DNA of 64,000 nucleotides from an uncultured Lachnospiraceae bacterium (GCA_947632515.1 CANRPO010000010.1:1-64000); one strand, 5' to 3'; counted from the first letter of the stretch, positions 34,557-43,188 are shown. A program made the numbers and translations. The notes: generated by a model from the sequence alone, not told the origin.

Positions 34557-34592
34557 AAAAGGGTTGGGTGGGAACCTGACCCTTTTGTTTTG
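34557..34592 (+). terminator. Leaky terminator between toxI and toxN
   Basis: AAAAGGGT (34557-34564) pairs with ACCCTTTT (34579-34586) then GTTTTG. In type III systems a partial terminator in this place keeps the antitoxin RNA in excess of toxin mRNA. Confidence 0.75.
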
Positions 34593-34633
34593 TCTGCCGC
34601 CATCGAAAATATCTGATTACAAGGAGCACATCT

Positions 34634-35227
34634 ATGAACCTTTCTTTTTATACGATCGAATCTGCCTATTGCGATTTTTTGAGGAAAACAGATCCTTGCG
34701 TTCCCTATACGATGAATGAAAAAGCTGCGCGTCCGTTTGTGGGAATTGTGTTTGTTATCGGTGAGTTTTGTTATTATGCGCCGCTGTCTTCTCCAAAACC
34801 GAAACATTTGCATATGAAGAATCAAATTGATTTTTTAAAGATCAATCACGGCAGATGGGGCGTTATCAATTTTAATAATATGATTCCCGTTTTTTCTGAA
34901 AATCTGACAAAGGTCGATATGCGGATCAGGCCGACAGACGTTAAGGCGGAAAAAGATTATAAAAATTTGCTGTCGAACCAGCTTTCCTGGTGTAATGCGA
35001 ATAAGGCGTTGATTCTAAGGCAGGCTCAAAAGCTGTATGATACGATCACTTGCGGAAAAGCGTGGGGCGATCTGGCAAAACGATGCTGCGATTTTGCCTT
35101 TGACGAGAGACAGTGCCTGCTTTACAGAAAAGAGCGGGAATGCGCCATGAAAGCGCCGGGAGAAAAATTGGGGTTGGAAGACGCGGAGAAAACGGATATA
35201 ATAGATTTGAAACGTGATTTTGAATGA
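34634..35227 (+). CDS. toxN: ToxN/AbiQ-family endoribonuclease toxin (type III toxin-antitoxin)
   Basis: 197 residues, the family's usual length (170-200). Family pattern: FYTIESAYCDFL at the start, ARPFVGIVFVIGEFCYYAPLSSPKPKH, the FLKI..G.WGVINFNNMIPV strand pair, and KRCCDF near the end. ToxN cuts RNA at A-rich sites and its release on phage infection blocks phage growth. AAGGAG precedes the ATG. More AT-rich than its neighbours, so probably acquired. The stop lies 13 bases before cbiC. Confidence 0.88.
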   Translation: MNLSFYTIESAYCDFLRKTDPCVPYTMNEKAARPFVGIVFVIGEFCYYAPLSSPKPKHLHMKNQIDFLKINHGRWGVINFNNMIPVFSENLTKVDMRIRPTDVKAEKDYKNLLSNQLSWCNANKALILRQAQKLYDTITCGKAWGDLAKRCCDFAFDERQCLLYRKERECAMKAPGEKLGLEDAEKTDIIDLKRDFE

Positions 35228-35240
35228 ACGAAGGCAGGAC

Positions 35241-35894
35241 ATGAGTAACGACACACCACGGATTCCGCCGCCGATCCCCCCGGCAGAGATCGAGCGGCGA
35301 AGTTTTGAGATCATAGAGCGGGAATTGCCGCATGCGCTCGACCCGGCGCAGGCGCCGATCATCAAGCGGGTGATCCACACCACGGCGGATTTCTCCTACG
35401 CTGATTCTCTGCGTTTCTCGGAGGGCTCCATAGAGCGTGGGCGGGCGGCTCTTTATGGCGGCGCGCACATCGTCGCGGACACGCAGATGGTGCGGGCCGG
35501 CATCAACAAAAAGAAACTTGCCGCATACGGCGGCGAGGTGCACTGTTTCATGGCGGACGAGGATGTGGCGAGAGAGGCGGCCGAACGGGGGATAACGCGG
35601 GCAGCGGTCAGCATGGAAAAGTCTGCCATTATAGGAGAGAATGGCGTCTATGCCATCGGCAACGCGCCGACAGCGCTGATACGCCTGTATGAACTGATCG
35701 GAGAGGGCAGGCTGCATCCGGCGCTGGTCATCGGCGTGCCTGTGGGGTTCGTGCATGTGGCGGAGGCCAAGGAGCTGATCATGCGCGCAGGCGTTCCCTA
35801 CATCGTTGCCGCCGGGCGTAAAGGGGGCAGCAATGTGGCGGCGGCGGTCTGCAACGCGCTGCTGTATGGGATCGACGGTCCGGCGGAAGGCTGA
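35241..35894 (+). CDS. cbiC: Cobalt-precorrin-8 methylmutase
   Basis: 217 residues from the ATG at 35241. IERRSFEIIERELPH, KRVIHTTADFSYADSLRFS with the catalytic His, NAPTALIRLYELI and VGVPVGFVHVAEAKELIM are family signatures. It shifts a methyl from C11 to C12 to form cobyrinic acid. It lies apart from the rest of the cluster, behind the toxin-antitoxin insertion. Confidence 0.95.
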   Translation: MSNDTPRIPPPIPPAEIERRSFEIIERELPHALDPAQAPIIKRVIHTTADFSYADSLRFSEGSIERGRAALYGGAHIVADTQMVRAGINKKKLAAYGGEVHCFMADEDVAREAAERGITRAAVSMEKSAIIGENGVYAIGNAPTALIRLYELIGEGRLHPALVIGVPVGFVHVAEAKELIMRAGVPYIVAAGRKGGSNVAAAVCNALLYGIDGPAEG

Positions 35895-35963
35895 GGCGGC
35901 CGGTTTCGCGGGAAAAGGGACGTTTATAAAAATAAGAAGATAAGACTCAGGCGAAGAACAGGA

Positions 35964-37988
35964 ATGATGGAAGATACCAATAAGAATTTGATGGAAGACG
36001 ATATACAGAGTGCGCCGAAAGATATACCCGAGAGCGTCTGGCGCACTTATCTGGACGCGTTCTTGGAATTTAAACCGAACGACCGCCGAAGGCCGATCAA
36101 GAGCTGCGAGCGGCAGATCGGGCAGATGGAACGGCGCATCGCCCGCAAGAAGGGGCAGGAGAACCACCAGATTCTGGCGGATATGAAGGAGCTGCACAAG
36201 CGGGCGGCGGCGATCGGCTACACGGTGGCCAAGCGGGACAGGCATTTGCTGAAAAAGTTCAAACATGCGCTGCAGGCGCTTGTGAGGCTGGACATTTCTT
36301 TCCTGCACAGGATGGCCGCAGGGGCGAACCCGGAGGACATCGTGCAGATGGGAAAAACGGCGGAGCTCCTTCGGCTCAAGTCGCTCTATGAGATCTACAG
36401 GGAAGACTATATGCAGTATCTTGTAGGGCAGCGCATCGAGGAACTGATGGGGGCGGAGCCGGAGAGACAGTACCCCGAGGCCAGAGGAATGAAACGGCGC
36501 TTTATCCTGCACATCGGGCCGACCAACAGCGGCAAGACCTATCAGGCGCTCCAGAGGCTCAGACAGGCGTACAGAGGCATCTATCTTGGGCCGCTGCGGC
36601 TTTTGGCTCTGGAGGTGTACGACAGAATGATGATGTCGGGCATTCCGTGCAGCATGATCACGGGCGAGGAGGCGATTCGCACACCGGGCAGTTTCGTGCA
36701 GGCGTCCACCGTGGAGATCCTGGATATCCGCGAGACATACGACATTGCCGTGATCGATGAGGCCCAGATGATGGCGGACGAGAACAGAGGCAGTTTCTGG
36801 ACGCGGGCGATCCTGGGGATCCGCGCGGAGGAGATTCATGTGTGCTGTTCGGGCACGGCGGAGGCGCTGCTTGTCAGGATGATCAAGCGGTGCGGGGATT
36901 CCTACGAGATCGTGCGCCATGAGCGCAACACGAGACTGGAATTTATTCCGGCCCGTTACGATATGGGCAAGGACGTGGAGCCGGGGGACGCGCTGATCGC
37001 TTTCTCCAAAAAGAACGTGTTGGCTATCGCCGCGACGCTGGAGAGCCGCGGGATCAAGGCCAGCGTCATCTACGGGAATCTGCCGCCCCAGACGAGGCAG
37101 GAGCAGGTGCGCCTTTTTACGGAAGGGATCAATCAGGTCGTGGTGGCGACGGATGCCATCGGCATGGGGATCAATCTGCCGATCCGCCGGGTGGTATTCA
37201 TGAACAGCATGAAGTTCGACGGCACGGACAAGCGCAGGCTGGAGGCGGAGGAGATCAGGCAGATCGCGGGCCGTGCGGGCAGATACGGCTACTATGACGT
37301 GGGATACGTACAGTCCGCGGTGGACACGGAATATATCGGCAAAAAGCTGGAGGAACCGCTGATGCCGTTGTCAAGGGCGCGCATCGGTTTTCCCGAGGTG
37401 CTCCTCGACATCGACATGGAGATGGACGAGATTATAGAGGCTTGGGAGCGGACGAAGAATCTGCCGATGTACGACAAGATCTCCATGGCAGAGAGCGTCA
37501 AGAAGTACCGCTATCTCAAAAATTACAGGAAAAAGCTGTCCTACATCGACGACAGGAAGTTCGTGCTGTCGCTGATCACCTGTCCCTTTGACGTGAAGGA
37601 CAGAGATGTGCTGCGCCTGTGGCTTAAATACTGCGAGAATCCCACGAAACAGCACAACTGTCCCATGCTCCCCTACGACTTCAGTCTGGAAGGTCTGGAA
37701 TCTTACTATAAGCAGCTTGATCTGTACACGCAGTTCTCCGGCAGGATGAACTGGGTGATAGACAGGGAGGAAGTGGCGGTCAACAGAGAGTGGGCGCAGC
37801 ATGAGATCAATGAACTCTTAAAGGAGGACAAGGGACAGTTCGAGAAGAAATGCAGTATGTGCGGCGCTGTGCTGCCGTGGGATTACGCCTATCCCATCTG
37901 TCAGAACTGCTACCACAGCGACGGGGAGACGGATGACAGGGTGCGCCGCTCCATGCACAGGTATCCTCACAGCCGCCGCAGAAGGTAG
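35964..37988 (+). CDS. Suv3-like superfamily 2 RNA helicase with C-terminal zinc ribbon
   Basis: 674 residues. The N-terminal ~170 residues are helical and basic. The helicase core has Walker A IGPTNSGKTYQAL (~181), then GPLRLLALEVYDR and ITGEE as in mitochondrial Suv3, Walker B VIDEAQMM (~263), CSGTAE, and QIAGRAGRYG (~432). Residues ~629-651 form a zinc ribbon (CSMC, CQNC). Suv3 unwinds RNA for degradation with PNPase in mitochondria and related bacteria. Firmicutes homologues are little studied. ATGs at 35964 and 35967 are both possible. Confidence 0.88.
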   Translation: MMEDTNKNLMEDDIQSAPKDIPESVWRTYLDAFLEFKPNDRRRPIKSCERQIGQMERRIARKKGQENHQILADMKELHKRAAAIGYTVAKRDRHLLKKFKHALQALVRLDISFLHRMAAGANPEDIVQMGKTAELLRLKSLYEIYREDYMQYLVGQRIEELMGAEPERQYPEARGMKRRFILHIGPTNSGKTYQALQRLRQAYRGIYLGPLRLLALEVYDRMMMSGIPCSMITGEEAIRTPGSFVQASTVEILDIRETYDIAVIDEAQMMADENRGSFWTRAILGIRAEEIHVCCSGTAEALLVRMIKRCGDSYEIVRHERNTRLEFIPARYDMGKDVEPGDALIAFSKKNVLAIAATLESRGIKASVIYGNLPPQTRQEQVRLFTEGINQVVVATDAIGMGINLPIRRVVFMNSMKFDGTDKRRLEAEEIRQIAGRAGRYGYYDVGYVQSAVDTEYIGKKLEEPLMPLSRARIGFPEVLLDIDMEMDEIIEAWERTKNLPMYDKISMAESVKKYRYLKNYRKKLSYIDDRKFVLSLITCPFDVKDRDVLRLWLKYCENPTKQHNCPMLPYDFSLEGLESYYKQLDLYTQFSGRMNWVIDREEVAVNREWAQHEINELLKEDKGQFEKKCSMCGAVLPWDYAYPICQNCYHSDGETDDRVRRSMHRYPHSRRRR

Positions 37989-38000
37989 AATGATTTCGAG

Positions 38001-38672
38001 ATGATCTATACTTATTATATCGACGTCACGCAATTTGACGACGAAGAGCTTTTTCGGGAAAAGTGCAGACTGCTCTCCCCATACAGGCAGCAGAAGATCG
38101 CGATCTTAAAACACGGGATGGACAAGAAGAGAAGTCTCGGCGCGGGGATCGCGCTGGATCACGCGCTTGAGACTTACGGCCTCAGGGAGAAGAGCGCGGA
38201 GTATGAGTTTGGCGAGTGGGGCAAGCCGTCCTTGAAGTATCAGCCGGGCATTCACTTTTCACTGTCCCATTCGGGAGACTACGCCATATGCAGCATCGGC
38301 GACAGGGCCATGGGCAACGACATCGAGCTGATCAAGCCGGGGCGGTTGAAGGTGGCGGACCGCTTTTTTGCCAAAGAGGAATTGGATTGGATGTATGAGC
38401 CGCAGGACGAGGCGGAGGTCACGGAGCGCATGTTCCGCATCTGGACGATGAAAGAGGGGTTTTTAAAGGCCACGGGCAAGGGGATCTCCCTGCCGCTTGG
38501 CGACTTCGCGGTGCTGGTGGACGAGGCGCAGCATAAGATACGCGTAAAGCACAGCTACAATGCAAAATTTTATCATATGAAAGAATATGCGGAGATTCCC
38601 GGCTACCGTGTGGCGGTCTGCTGCGAGGAGAGCCGGGACGTCTCCTACAGCATGATACCGATCATTTTTTGA
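38001..38672 (+). CDS. 4'-phosphopantetheinyl transferase, Sfp type
   Basis: 223 residues. Family motifs: GKPSLKYQPGIHFSLSHSGDYAICSIG, the metal-binding GNDIELIKPGR, and RIWTMKEGFLKATGKGIS. It loads phosphopantetheine onto carrier proteins for polyketide, peptide or fatty acid synthesis. No carrier protein or synthase is in the window. It starts 13 bases after the helicase stop, so the two may share a transcript. Confidence 0.93.
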   Translation: MIYTYYIDVTQFDDEELFREKCRLLSPYRQQKIAILKHGMDKKRSLGAGIALDHALETYGLREKSAEYEFGEWGKPSLKYQPGIHFSLSHSGDYAICSIGDRAMGNDIELIKPGRLKVADRFFAKEELDWMYEPQDEAEVTERMFRIWTMKEGFLKATGKGISLPLGDFAVLVDEAQHKIRVKHSYNAKFYHMKEYAEIPGYRVAVCCEESRDVSYSMIPIIF

Positions 38673-38683
38673 AATTTTAAACA

Positions 38684-38713
38684 GTATAGATCGCCTGTAA
38701 AAAATCCATACTA
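38684..38713 (+). promoter_or_regulatory. Sigma-G-type promoter of spoVAD
   Basis: GTATA (38684-38688), an 18-base spacer and CATACTA (38707-38713) match the forespore sigma-G pattern in full. It lies 36 bases ahead of the spoVAD start and gives this half of spoVA its own forespore control. Confidence 0.75.
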
Positions 38714-38749
38714 TCTCTGTAAAGACAGAATCGATAAGGAGATAGCAGG

Positions 38750-39778
38750 ATGTTAGGAAAACAGAGTCTTCAATTTGTAAATAAACCGTATCTGGTCAGC
38801 AGCGGCTCGATCGTGGGCAGTAAAGAGGCTGAGGGCCCGATGGGGAAATTGTTTGATAAGGTGTGCTACGGCGACAAGTTCGGCGCCGATACATGGGAAG
38901 AGGCCGAGAGCAGTATGCAGAAGGAGGCGCTGGAGATCGCCCTCAGAAAAGCCGGCCTGCAGAAACAGGACTTACAGCTTGTCTATGCGGGCGATCTGCT
39001 GGGGCAGTCCATCGCCAGCAGTTTCGGGCTGTCGGGGTATCAGATCCCGCACATCGGGCTTTACGGGGCGTGTTCCACCTGCGGACTGACATTGGCGATG
39101 GGCGGTATGGCGATCACGGGCGCTTTCGCGGAGCGGGTGGCCTGCGTTACCTCCAGTCATTTCGCAAGCGCCGAGAAGGAATTCCGTTTTCCGCTTGCCT
39201 ACGGAAACCAGCGGCCCAAATCCGCCACTTGGACAGTGACGGGCAGCGGAGCGTTCATCCTCTCGGCTCAGCCGGGCAAGCAGGTCCGGGCAGTCATAGC
39301 GGGCGTCACCATCGGCAAGATCGTGGATTACGGCCTGAAGGATTCCATGAACATGGGAGCGTGCATGGCTCCGGCGGCTGCGGATACCATCAAACAGAAT
39401 CTGGCGGATTTCGGGAGAGCGCCCAGAGAGTATGACAAGATCATCACGGGCGATCTGGGGACGGTCGGACAGAAACTGCTCTTCGATCTGCTGGCGGAAT
39501 CCCAGATCGACATTACAAAACAGCATATGGATTGCGGGATAGAAGTTTATGACAGCGAGAAACAGGATACCAACGCCGGAGGATCAGGCTGCGGCTGCAG
39601 CGCGGTGGTGCTCTCGGCGTATATCCTGAAAAAGATCGAGGAGGGCGTCTGGAAGAGAGTGCTCTTCGTTCCCACGGGCGCGCTGTTGAGCAAGACCAGT
39701 TTCAACGAAGGGCAGACGATCCCGGGCATCGCCCACGCGATTGTGCTGGAACACTACGAGAAATATAGAGTGGAGTGA
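38750..39778 (+). CDS. spoVAD: Stage V sporulation protein AD
   Basis: 342 residues, thiolase/ketoacyl-synthase III fold. LVYAGDLLGQSIASSFGLSGYQIPHIGLYGACSTCG has the Cys position of the fold; TSSHFASAEKEFRFPLAYGNQRP and the C-terminal GALLSKTSFNEGQTIPGIAHAI are SpoVAD-specific. It binds dipicolinic acid directly at the spore membrane. ATAAGGAGA lies upstream of the ATG. In most relatives it follows spoVAC directly; here it is 28 kb from it. Confidence 0.96.
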   Translation: MLGKQSLQFVNKPYLVSSGSIVGSKEAEGPMGKLFDKVCYGDKFGADTWEEAESSMQKEALEIALRKAGLQKQDLQLVYAGDLLGQSIASSFGLSGYQIPHIGLYGACSTCGLTLAMGGMAITGAFAERVACVTSSHFASAEKEFRFPLAYGNQRPKSATWTVTGSGAFILSAQPGKQVRAVIAGVTIGKIVDYGLKDSMNMGACMAPAAADTIKQNLADFGRAPREYDKIITGDLGTVGQKLLFDLLAESQIDITKQHMDCGIEVYDSEKQDTNAGGSGCGCSAVVLSAYILKKIEEGVWKRVLFVPTGALLSKTSFNEGQTIPGIAHAIVLEHYEKYRVE

Positions 39779-39840
39779 CGCAGCGCTTGCGGATATGGCG
39801 GCAGGCGGCTGCGGGGCTGCATGGAAAGAAGGACAGAGCG

Positions 39841-40071
39841 ATGCGTGAGATGGAATTTAAGATGGAGCGGCCGGGGCTGTTGAAGGAGGGGGACAGAGTC
39901 ACCGTGACCGAGGGAGTCCTGCCCAGCAACTACTACTACACCATCGATCCGTCGCTCGCCATGTCCGGCAATTTCCCGTTCAGAGAGCGCATGTTAGAGC
40001 GGGAGGGCGTGGTGACGGAAGTCATCGAGAACGCCAGAGGATTCTATGTGAAGGCGAGATTCGGAGAGTAA
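39841..40071 (+). CDS. Small hypothetical protein
   Basis: 76 residues starting MREMEFKMERPGLLKEGDRV, with an OB- or SH3-like alternation of strands (DRVTVTEGVL, GVVTEVIENARGFYVKARF). I do not recognise a named family. It sits between spoVAD and ridA. The start at 39841 has only GGACAG upstream; ATG 39850 is an alternative. Confidence 0.55.
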   Translation: MREMEFKMERPGLLKEGDRVTVTEGVLPSNYYYTIDPSLAMSGNFPFRERMLEREGVVTEVIENARGFYVKARFGE

Positions 40072-40154
40072 AGGCACACCGTTGCGGGTGGGCGGTTCCC
40101 GAAAGGGACGGCCGTCTGCAGCGCGGTATATCTATCATAAAGGAGGATGAAGTT

Positions 40155-40532
40155 ATGTTAACTAAAATTTCTACAGACAAGGCGCCGGCAGCGATCGGAC
40201 CGTACTCACAGGGGATCGTCGCGGGAGATTTCCTGTTCGCGTCGGGGCAGATTCCGATCGATCCCGCCACGGGAGACATCAGGGGCGGCGACATCACCGA
40301 ACAGGCCGAACAGGTCATGAAGAACGTGGGGGCGATTCTCAAGGAGGCGGGCGCGGACTACGGCAAAGCCGTAAAGACGACCTGCTTTCTGGCGGAGATG
40401 GCGGATTTCGCGGCCTTCAACGCGGTGTATGAGAAATATTTCACGGAGAAACCCGCCAGAAGCTGTGTGGCGGTAAAACAGCTCCCCAAAGATGTGCTGT
40501 GCGAAGTGGAAGTCACGGCGTATCTGAAATAG
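40155..40532 (+). CDS. ridA: RidA family reactive imine/enamine deaminase
   Basis: 125 residues. KAPAAIGPYSQGIVAGDFLFASGQIPIDPATG, the catalytic Arg in ARSCVAVKQLPKD, and CEVEVTAYLK at the C-terminus are typical. RidA hydrolyses 2-aminoacrylate-type intermediates from PLP enzymes. AAAGGAGG precedes the ATG, which is inside a motif variant (GTTATGTTAAC, 40152-40162). Confidence 0.94.
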   Translation: MLTKISTDKAPAAIGPYSQGIVAGDFLFASGQIPIDPATGDIRGGDITEQAEQVMKNVGAILKEAGADYGKAVKTTCFLAEMADFAAFNAVYEKYFTEKPARSCVAVKQLPKDVLCEVEVTAYLK

Positions 40533-40541
40533 ATTATGTGA

Positions 40542-40621
40542 GTTATGTAAACTTAAAGATTTGGGCCTGTGCCGCATAGTAGTTTACATAACATATAATA
40601 CGCAAACGAGGTTTACATAAT
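40542..40621. repeat. Three motif copies between ridA and aroK
   Basis: GTTATGTAAAC (40542-40552) faces GTTTACATAAC (40582-40592), a widely spaced inverted pair; GTTTACATAAT (40611-40621) ends two bases before the aroK start. Together they fill the gap. Confidence 0.88.
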
Positions 40622-40623
40622 AC

Positions 40624-41133
40624 ATGAACAGGGACAATATCGTGCTCATCGGTATGCCGGGTGCGGGCAAAAGTACCGTGGGCGTCGTGCTGGCCAAAAA
40701 ACTCGGCTATGCCTTCGTGGATGCCGATCTGGTGATACAGGAGCGGGAAGGCAGGCTGTTACACGAGATCATAGCCGAGCGCGGCGTGGAAGGATTTCGG
40801 ACTGTGGAGGAGGAGGCGAATCTCTCCATCGACACGGAAAGAGCCGTGATCGCCACAGGCGGCAGCGCCGTGTACGGCGACAGGGCGATGGAACATTTCG
40901 GGCGTCGCGGACTTGTCGTGTATCTGCGCCTGTCCTGCGGGGCGATTGCCGACAGGCTGGGAGACTTGCACGAGCGCGGCGTGGCGCTGCGGGACGGGCA
41001 GGGGCTTGCGCAGCTCTACGATGAGCGCGTTCCGCTGTACGAGAAGTACGCGGATCTCACGGTGGACTGCGAGAGGCTGTCGATCCGGGAGATCGTGGAA
41101 CAGATCGCGGACATAGTCAAAAATCGGGCGTAA
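40624..41133 (+). CDS. aroK: Shikimate kinase
   Basis: 169 residues. P-loop IGMPGAGKSTVG, the shikimate-binding DADLVIQ (Asp) and FRTVEEE regions, ATGGSAVYG and the lid. It phosphorylates shikimate at O3 in the aromatic amino acid pathway. It has no clear Shine-Dalgarno sequence: the bases before the ATG at 40624 are taken up by a motif copy. It lies in the spoVAD-spoVAE interval, which is not a common neighbourhood. Confidence 0.93.
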   Translation: MNRDNIVLIGMPGAGKSTVGVVLAKKLGYAFVDADLVIQEREGRLLHEIIAERGVEGFRTVEEEANLSIDTERAVIATGGSAVYGDRAMEHFGRRGLVVYLRLSCGAIADRLGDLHERGVALRDGQGLAQLYDERVPLYEKYADLTVDCERLSIREIVEQIADIVKNRA

Positions 41134-41208
41134 GTCCGTATAATATGCCCAAAATGAAAGAAAATAACCATAGGGATCCGGAGACGGATATTTTGAAAGG
41201 AATGGACG

Positions 41209-41574
41209 GTGGATCATATGGATTATTGGAATGCTTTTTGGGTGGGCGGCGCCATCTGCGCGCTGGTACAGATTTTATTGGAGAAGACGAAACTGATGCC
41301 GGGGCGTATCATGGTGCTGCTCGTGTGCACGGGGGCCGTGATCAGTTTCTTCGGCTGGTACGAACCTTTTATGGAGTATGCGGGCGCAGGCGCAAGCGTG
41401 CCTCTGTTAGGCTATGGTAATATCCTGATGAAGGGCGTCAGGGAGGCGGTGTCGCAGAGCGGCTTTATCGGCCTCTTTCAGGGCGGTTTCAAGACCGGCG
41501 CGGTGGGATGCTGTGCCGCGCTGGTGTTCGGCTACCTTGCGAGCCTGGTTTTCAGGCCCAGGATGAAAGGGTAA
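41209..41574 (+). CDS. spoVAE: Stage V sporulation protein AE
   Basis: 121 residues if the GTG at 41209 is used (AAAGGA 41196-41201), or 118 from the ATG at 41218. Three to four spans; the motif AGAGASVPLLGYGNILMKGVREAV matches SpoVAE. It completes the conserved spoVACDE set. Separated from spoVAD by the small protein, ridA and aroK; no sigma-G-type promoter is evident just ahead of it. Confidence 0.9.
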   Translation: MDHMDYWNAFWVGGAICALVQILLEKTKLMPGRIMVLLVCTGAVISFFGWYEPFMEYAGAGASVPLLGYGNILMKGVREAVSQSGFIGLFQGGFKTGAVGCCAALVFGYLASLVFRPRMKG

Positions 41575-41600
41575 GAAACAGAGATATTTCGGAAGACATT

Positions 41601-42584
41601 ATGAAAAAATTGGCGGAAGAGATCAAGTCGGGACAACTGAAACAGGTCTACATCCTCTACGGCGAGGAGGCGTACCTTAGAAACCAGTATCGGGATAAGC
41701 TGAAGGACGCGCTGCTTGGCGGCGGCGATCCCATGAATCTCCACTGCTTTGAGGGCAAAGACGTGAAGGCGGGCGAGGTGATCGATCTGGCGGAGACGAT
41801 GCCTTTTCTCGCGGAGCGCAGAGTTATCATACTGGAGAACAGCGGGCTTTTCGCCCGCGGAGGAGAGGAGCTTGCGGCGTACCTGGCGGCTCCTTCCGAG
41901 ACAGCGTATTTTGTCTTTGTGGAGCCGGCGCCCGACAAGCGCAGCAAGCTGTACAAGGCGGCGACGGCCAGAGGGCGGGCCATCGAGTTCGGCGCGCAGG
42001 ACGAGGCCGTGCTGAAACGCTGGATACTGGGTTTTTTAAAAAGAGAGGATAAGAAGATCACGGAGCGGGATCTGGCGCTCTTCCTCGACAAGACAGGCTC
42101 GGACATGGAGAACATCAGGGGCGAGCTGGAGAAACTGCTCTGCTACTGCATGGATCGGGACGCGGTAACGGCGCAGGACATCGAGGCAGTCTGCACGAAA
42201 CAGGTGAGCAGCCAGATCTTCGACATGATCAACGCGGTGGCGGAGAGACGGCAGAAGGCGGCGATGGATCTGTACTATGATCTGTTGACGTTGAAGGAGC
42301 CTCCCATGAGGATCCTTTTCCTGATCACGAGGCAGTTCAATCTGCTCCTGCAGGTGAAAGAGCTGAAAAACAAGGGATGCGATACGAATACCATTGGAGA
42401 AAAAGTGGGGCTTGCGGGGTTCATAGCGAGAAAATACGTGGCGCAGGCCGCCAAGTTTAAGGAGGCGGATCTGCGCCGGGCGCTGACGGACTGCGTGGAG
42501 ACGGAGGAGGCGGTCAAGACAGGCCGCATGAACGACGTGATGAGCGTGGAGCTGCTGATCGTGAAGTACAGCGCCGCGTCTTAG
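41601..42584 (+). CDS. holA: DNA polymerase III delta subunit
   Basis: 327 residues from the ATG at 41601. ILYGEEAYLRNQYRDKLKDAL at the N-terminus, AERRVIILENSG, and the C-terminal MRILFLITRQFNLLLQVKELKN region are the HolA pattern. It opens the sliding clamp in the clamp loader. It follows spoVAE by 26 bases. Base composition and codon use are of the GC-rich core type. Confidence 0.92.
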   Translation: MKKLAEEIKSGQLKQVYILYGEEAYLRNQYRDKLKDALLGGGDPMNLHCFEGKDVKAGEVIDLAETMPFLAERRVIILENSGLFARGGEELAAYLAAPSETAYFVFVEPAPDKRSKLYKAATARGRAIEFGAQDEAVLKRWILGFLKREDKKITERDLALFLDKTGSDMENIRGELEKLLCYCMDRDAVTAQDIEAVCTKQVSSQIFDMINAVAERRQKAAMDLYYDLLTLKEPPMRILFLITRQFNLLLQVKELKNKGCDTNTIGEKVGLAGFIARKYVAQAAKFKEADLRRALTDCVETEEAVKTGRMNDVMSVELLIVKYSAAS

Positions 42585-42601
42585 AGGAGGGTACATAGAT
42601 T

Positions 42602-43090
42602 ATGGTTGAGATTATCATCTTTGCTGTTATTACCTGGGCGGTCTTTAGAAAGATCAAGCGGAGCGCCGCAGGGGATAGCGCCGGGCAAAACCGCCGGAGG
42701 CCGGATGTTTCGGCGACGACCGCGCAGCCTGCGCCGGATCATGCCCACAGTGAGAAAACGCTCCCGCGCGGCGACGCGCGGCCGCCGATGAAAAAAGGAT
42801 CCATGCAGGAGGCGATCGAGGAGGCGAAGGAGGACGGCCATGCCACCACCGCGTATCTGATGGAGAAGGCGCAGGAGGACGCGAGAGAGCATGCGCGGGA
42901 GAAGTACGAGGAGCAGAAAAGGCTCTCGGCGTCGCGGGGCGGCCTGCCTGTGGCGGAGAGATACCTGTACGGCGACAGCGTCCCGCAGGGGAAGAAGATC
43001 GTGAACTGCGGTTACTGCGGCGCGGAAAATCTGATCCCGATGACGCCGAAGAGCAGATATAGCTGCTATTTTTGCAGAGAGACGCTCTAG
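42602..43090 (+). CDS. Membrane-anchored zinc-ribbon protein, unknown function
   Basis: 162 residues. A short membrane segment at 2-15 is followed by a disordered polar region (20-65), a charged helix (~68-115), and a C-terminal zinc ribbon of two Cys-x2-Cys pairs (CGYC, CYFC). GGAGG precedes the ATG. I do not recognise a named family; zinc ribbons of this kind often bind nucleic acid or protein partners. Confidence 0.65.
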   Translation: MVEIIIFAVITWAVFRKIKRSAAGDSAGQNRRRPDVSATTAQPAPDHAHSEKTLPRGDARPPMKKGSMQEAIEEAKEDGHATTAYLMEKAQEDAREHAREKYEEQKRLSASRGGLPVAERYLYGDSVPQGKKIVNCGYCGAENLIPMTPKSRYSCYFCRETL

Positions 43091-43121
43091 CGGACGGGAG
43101 CGGGGGCGCAAAGCAAGCATA

Positions 43122-43188
43122 GTTTACATAATATATGAAAAACGTGAAGAGACTTCAAACAGGAAATGGACGAATTAGTTTACATAAA
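43122..43188 (-). repeat. Two motif copies upstream of the GH3 gene
   Basis: GTTTACATAAT at 43122-43132 and GTTTACATAAA at 43178-43188, both in the same orientation. They lie in the 43091-43201 gap, the second 13 bases before the start codon. Confidence 0.85.
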
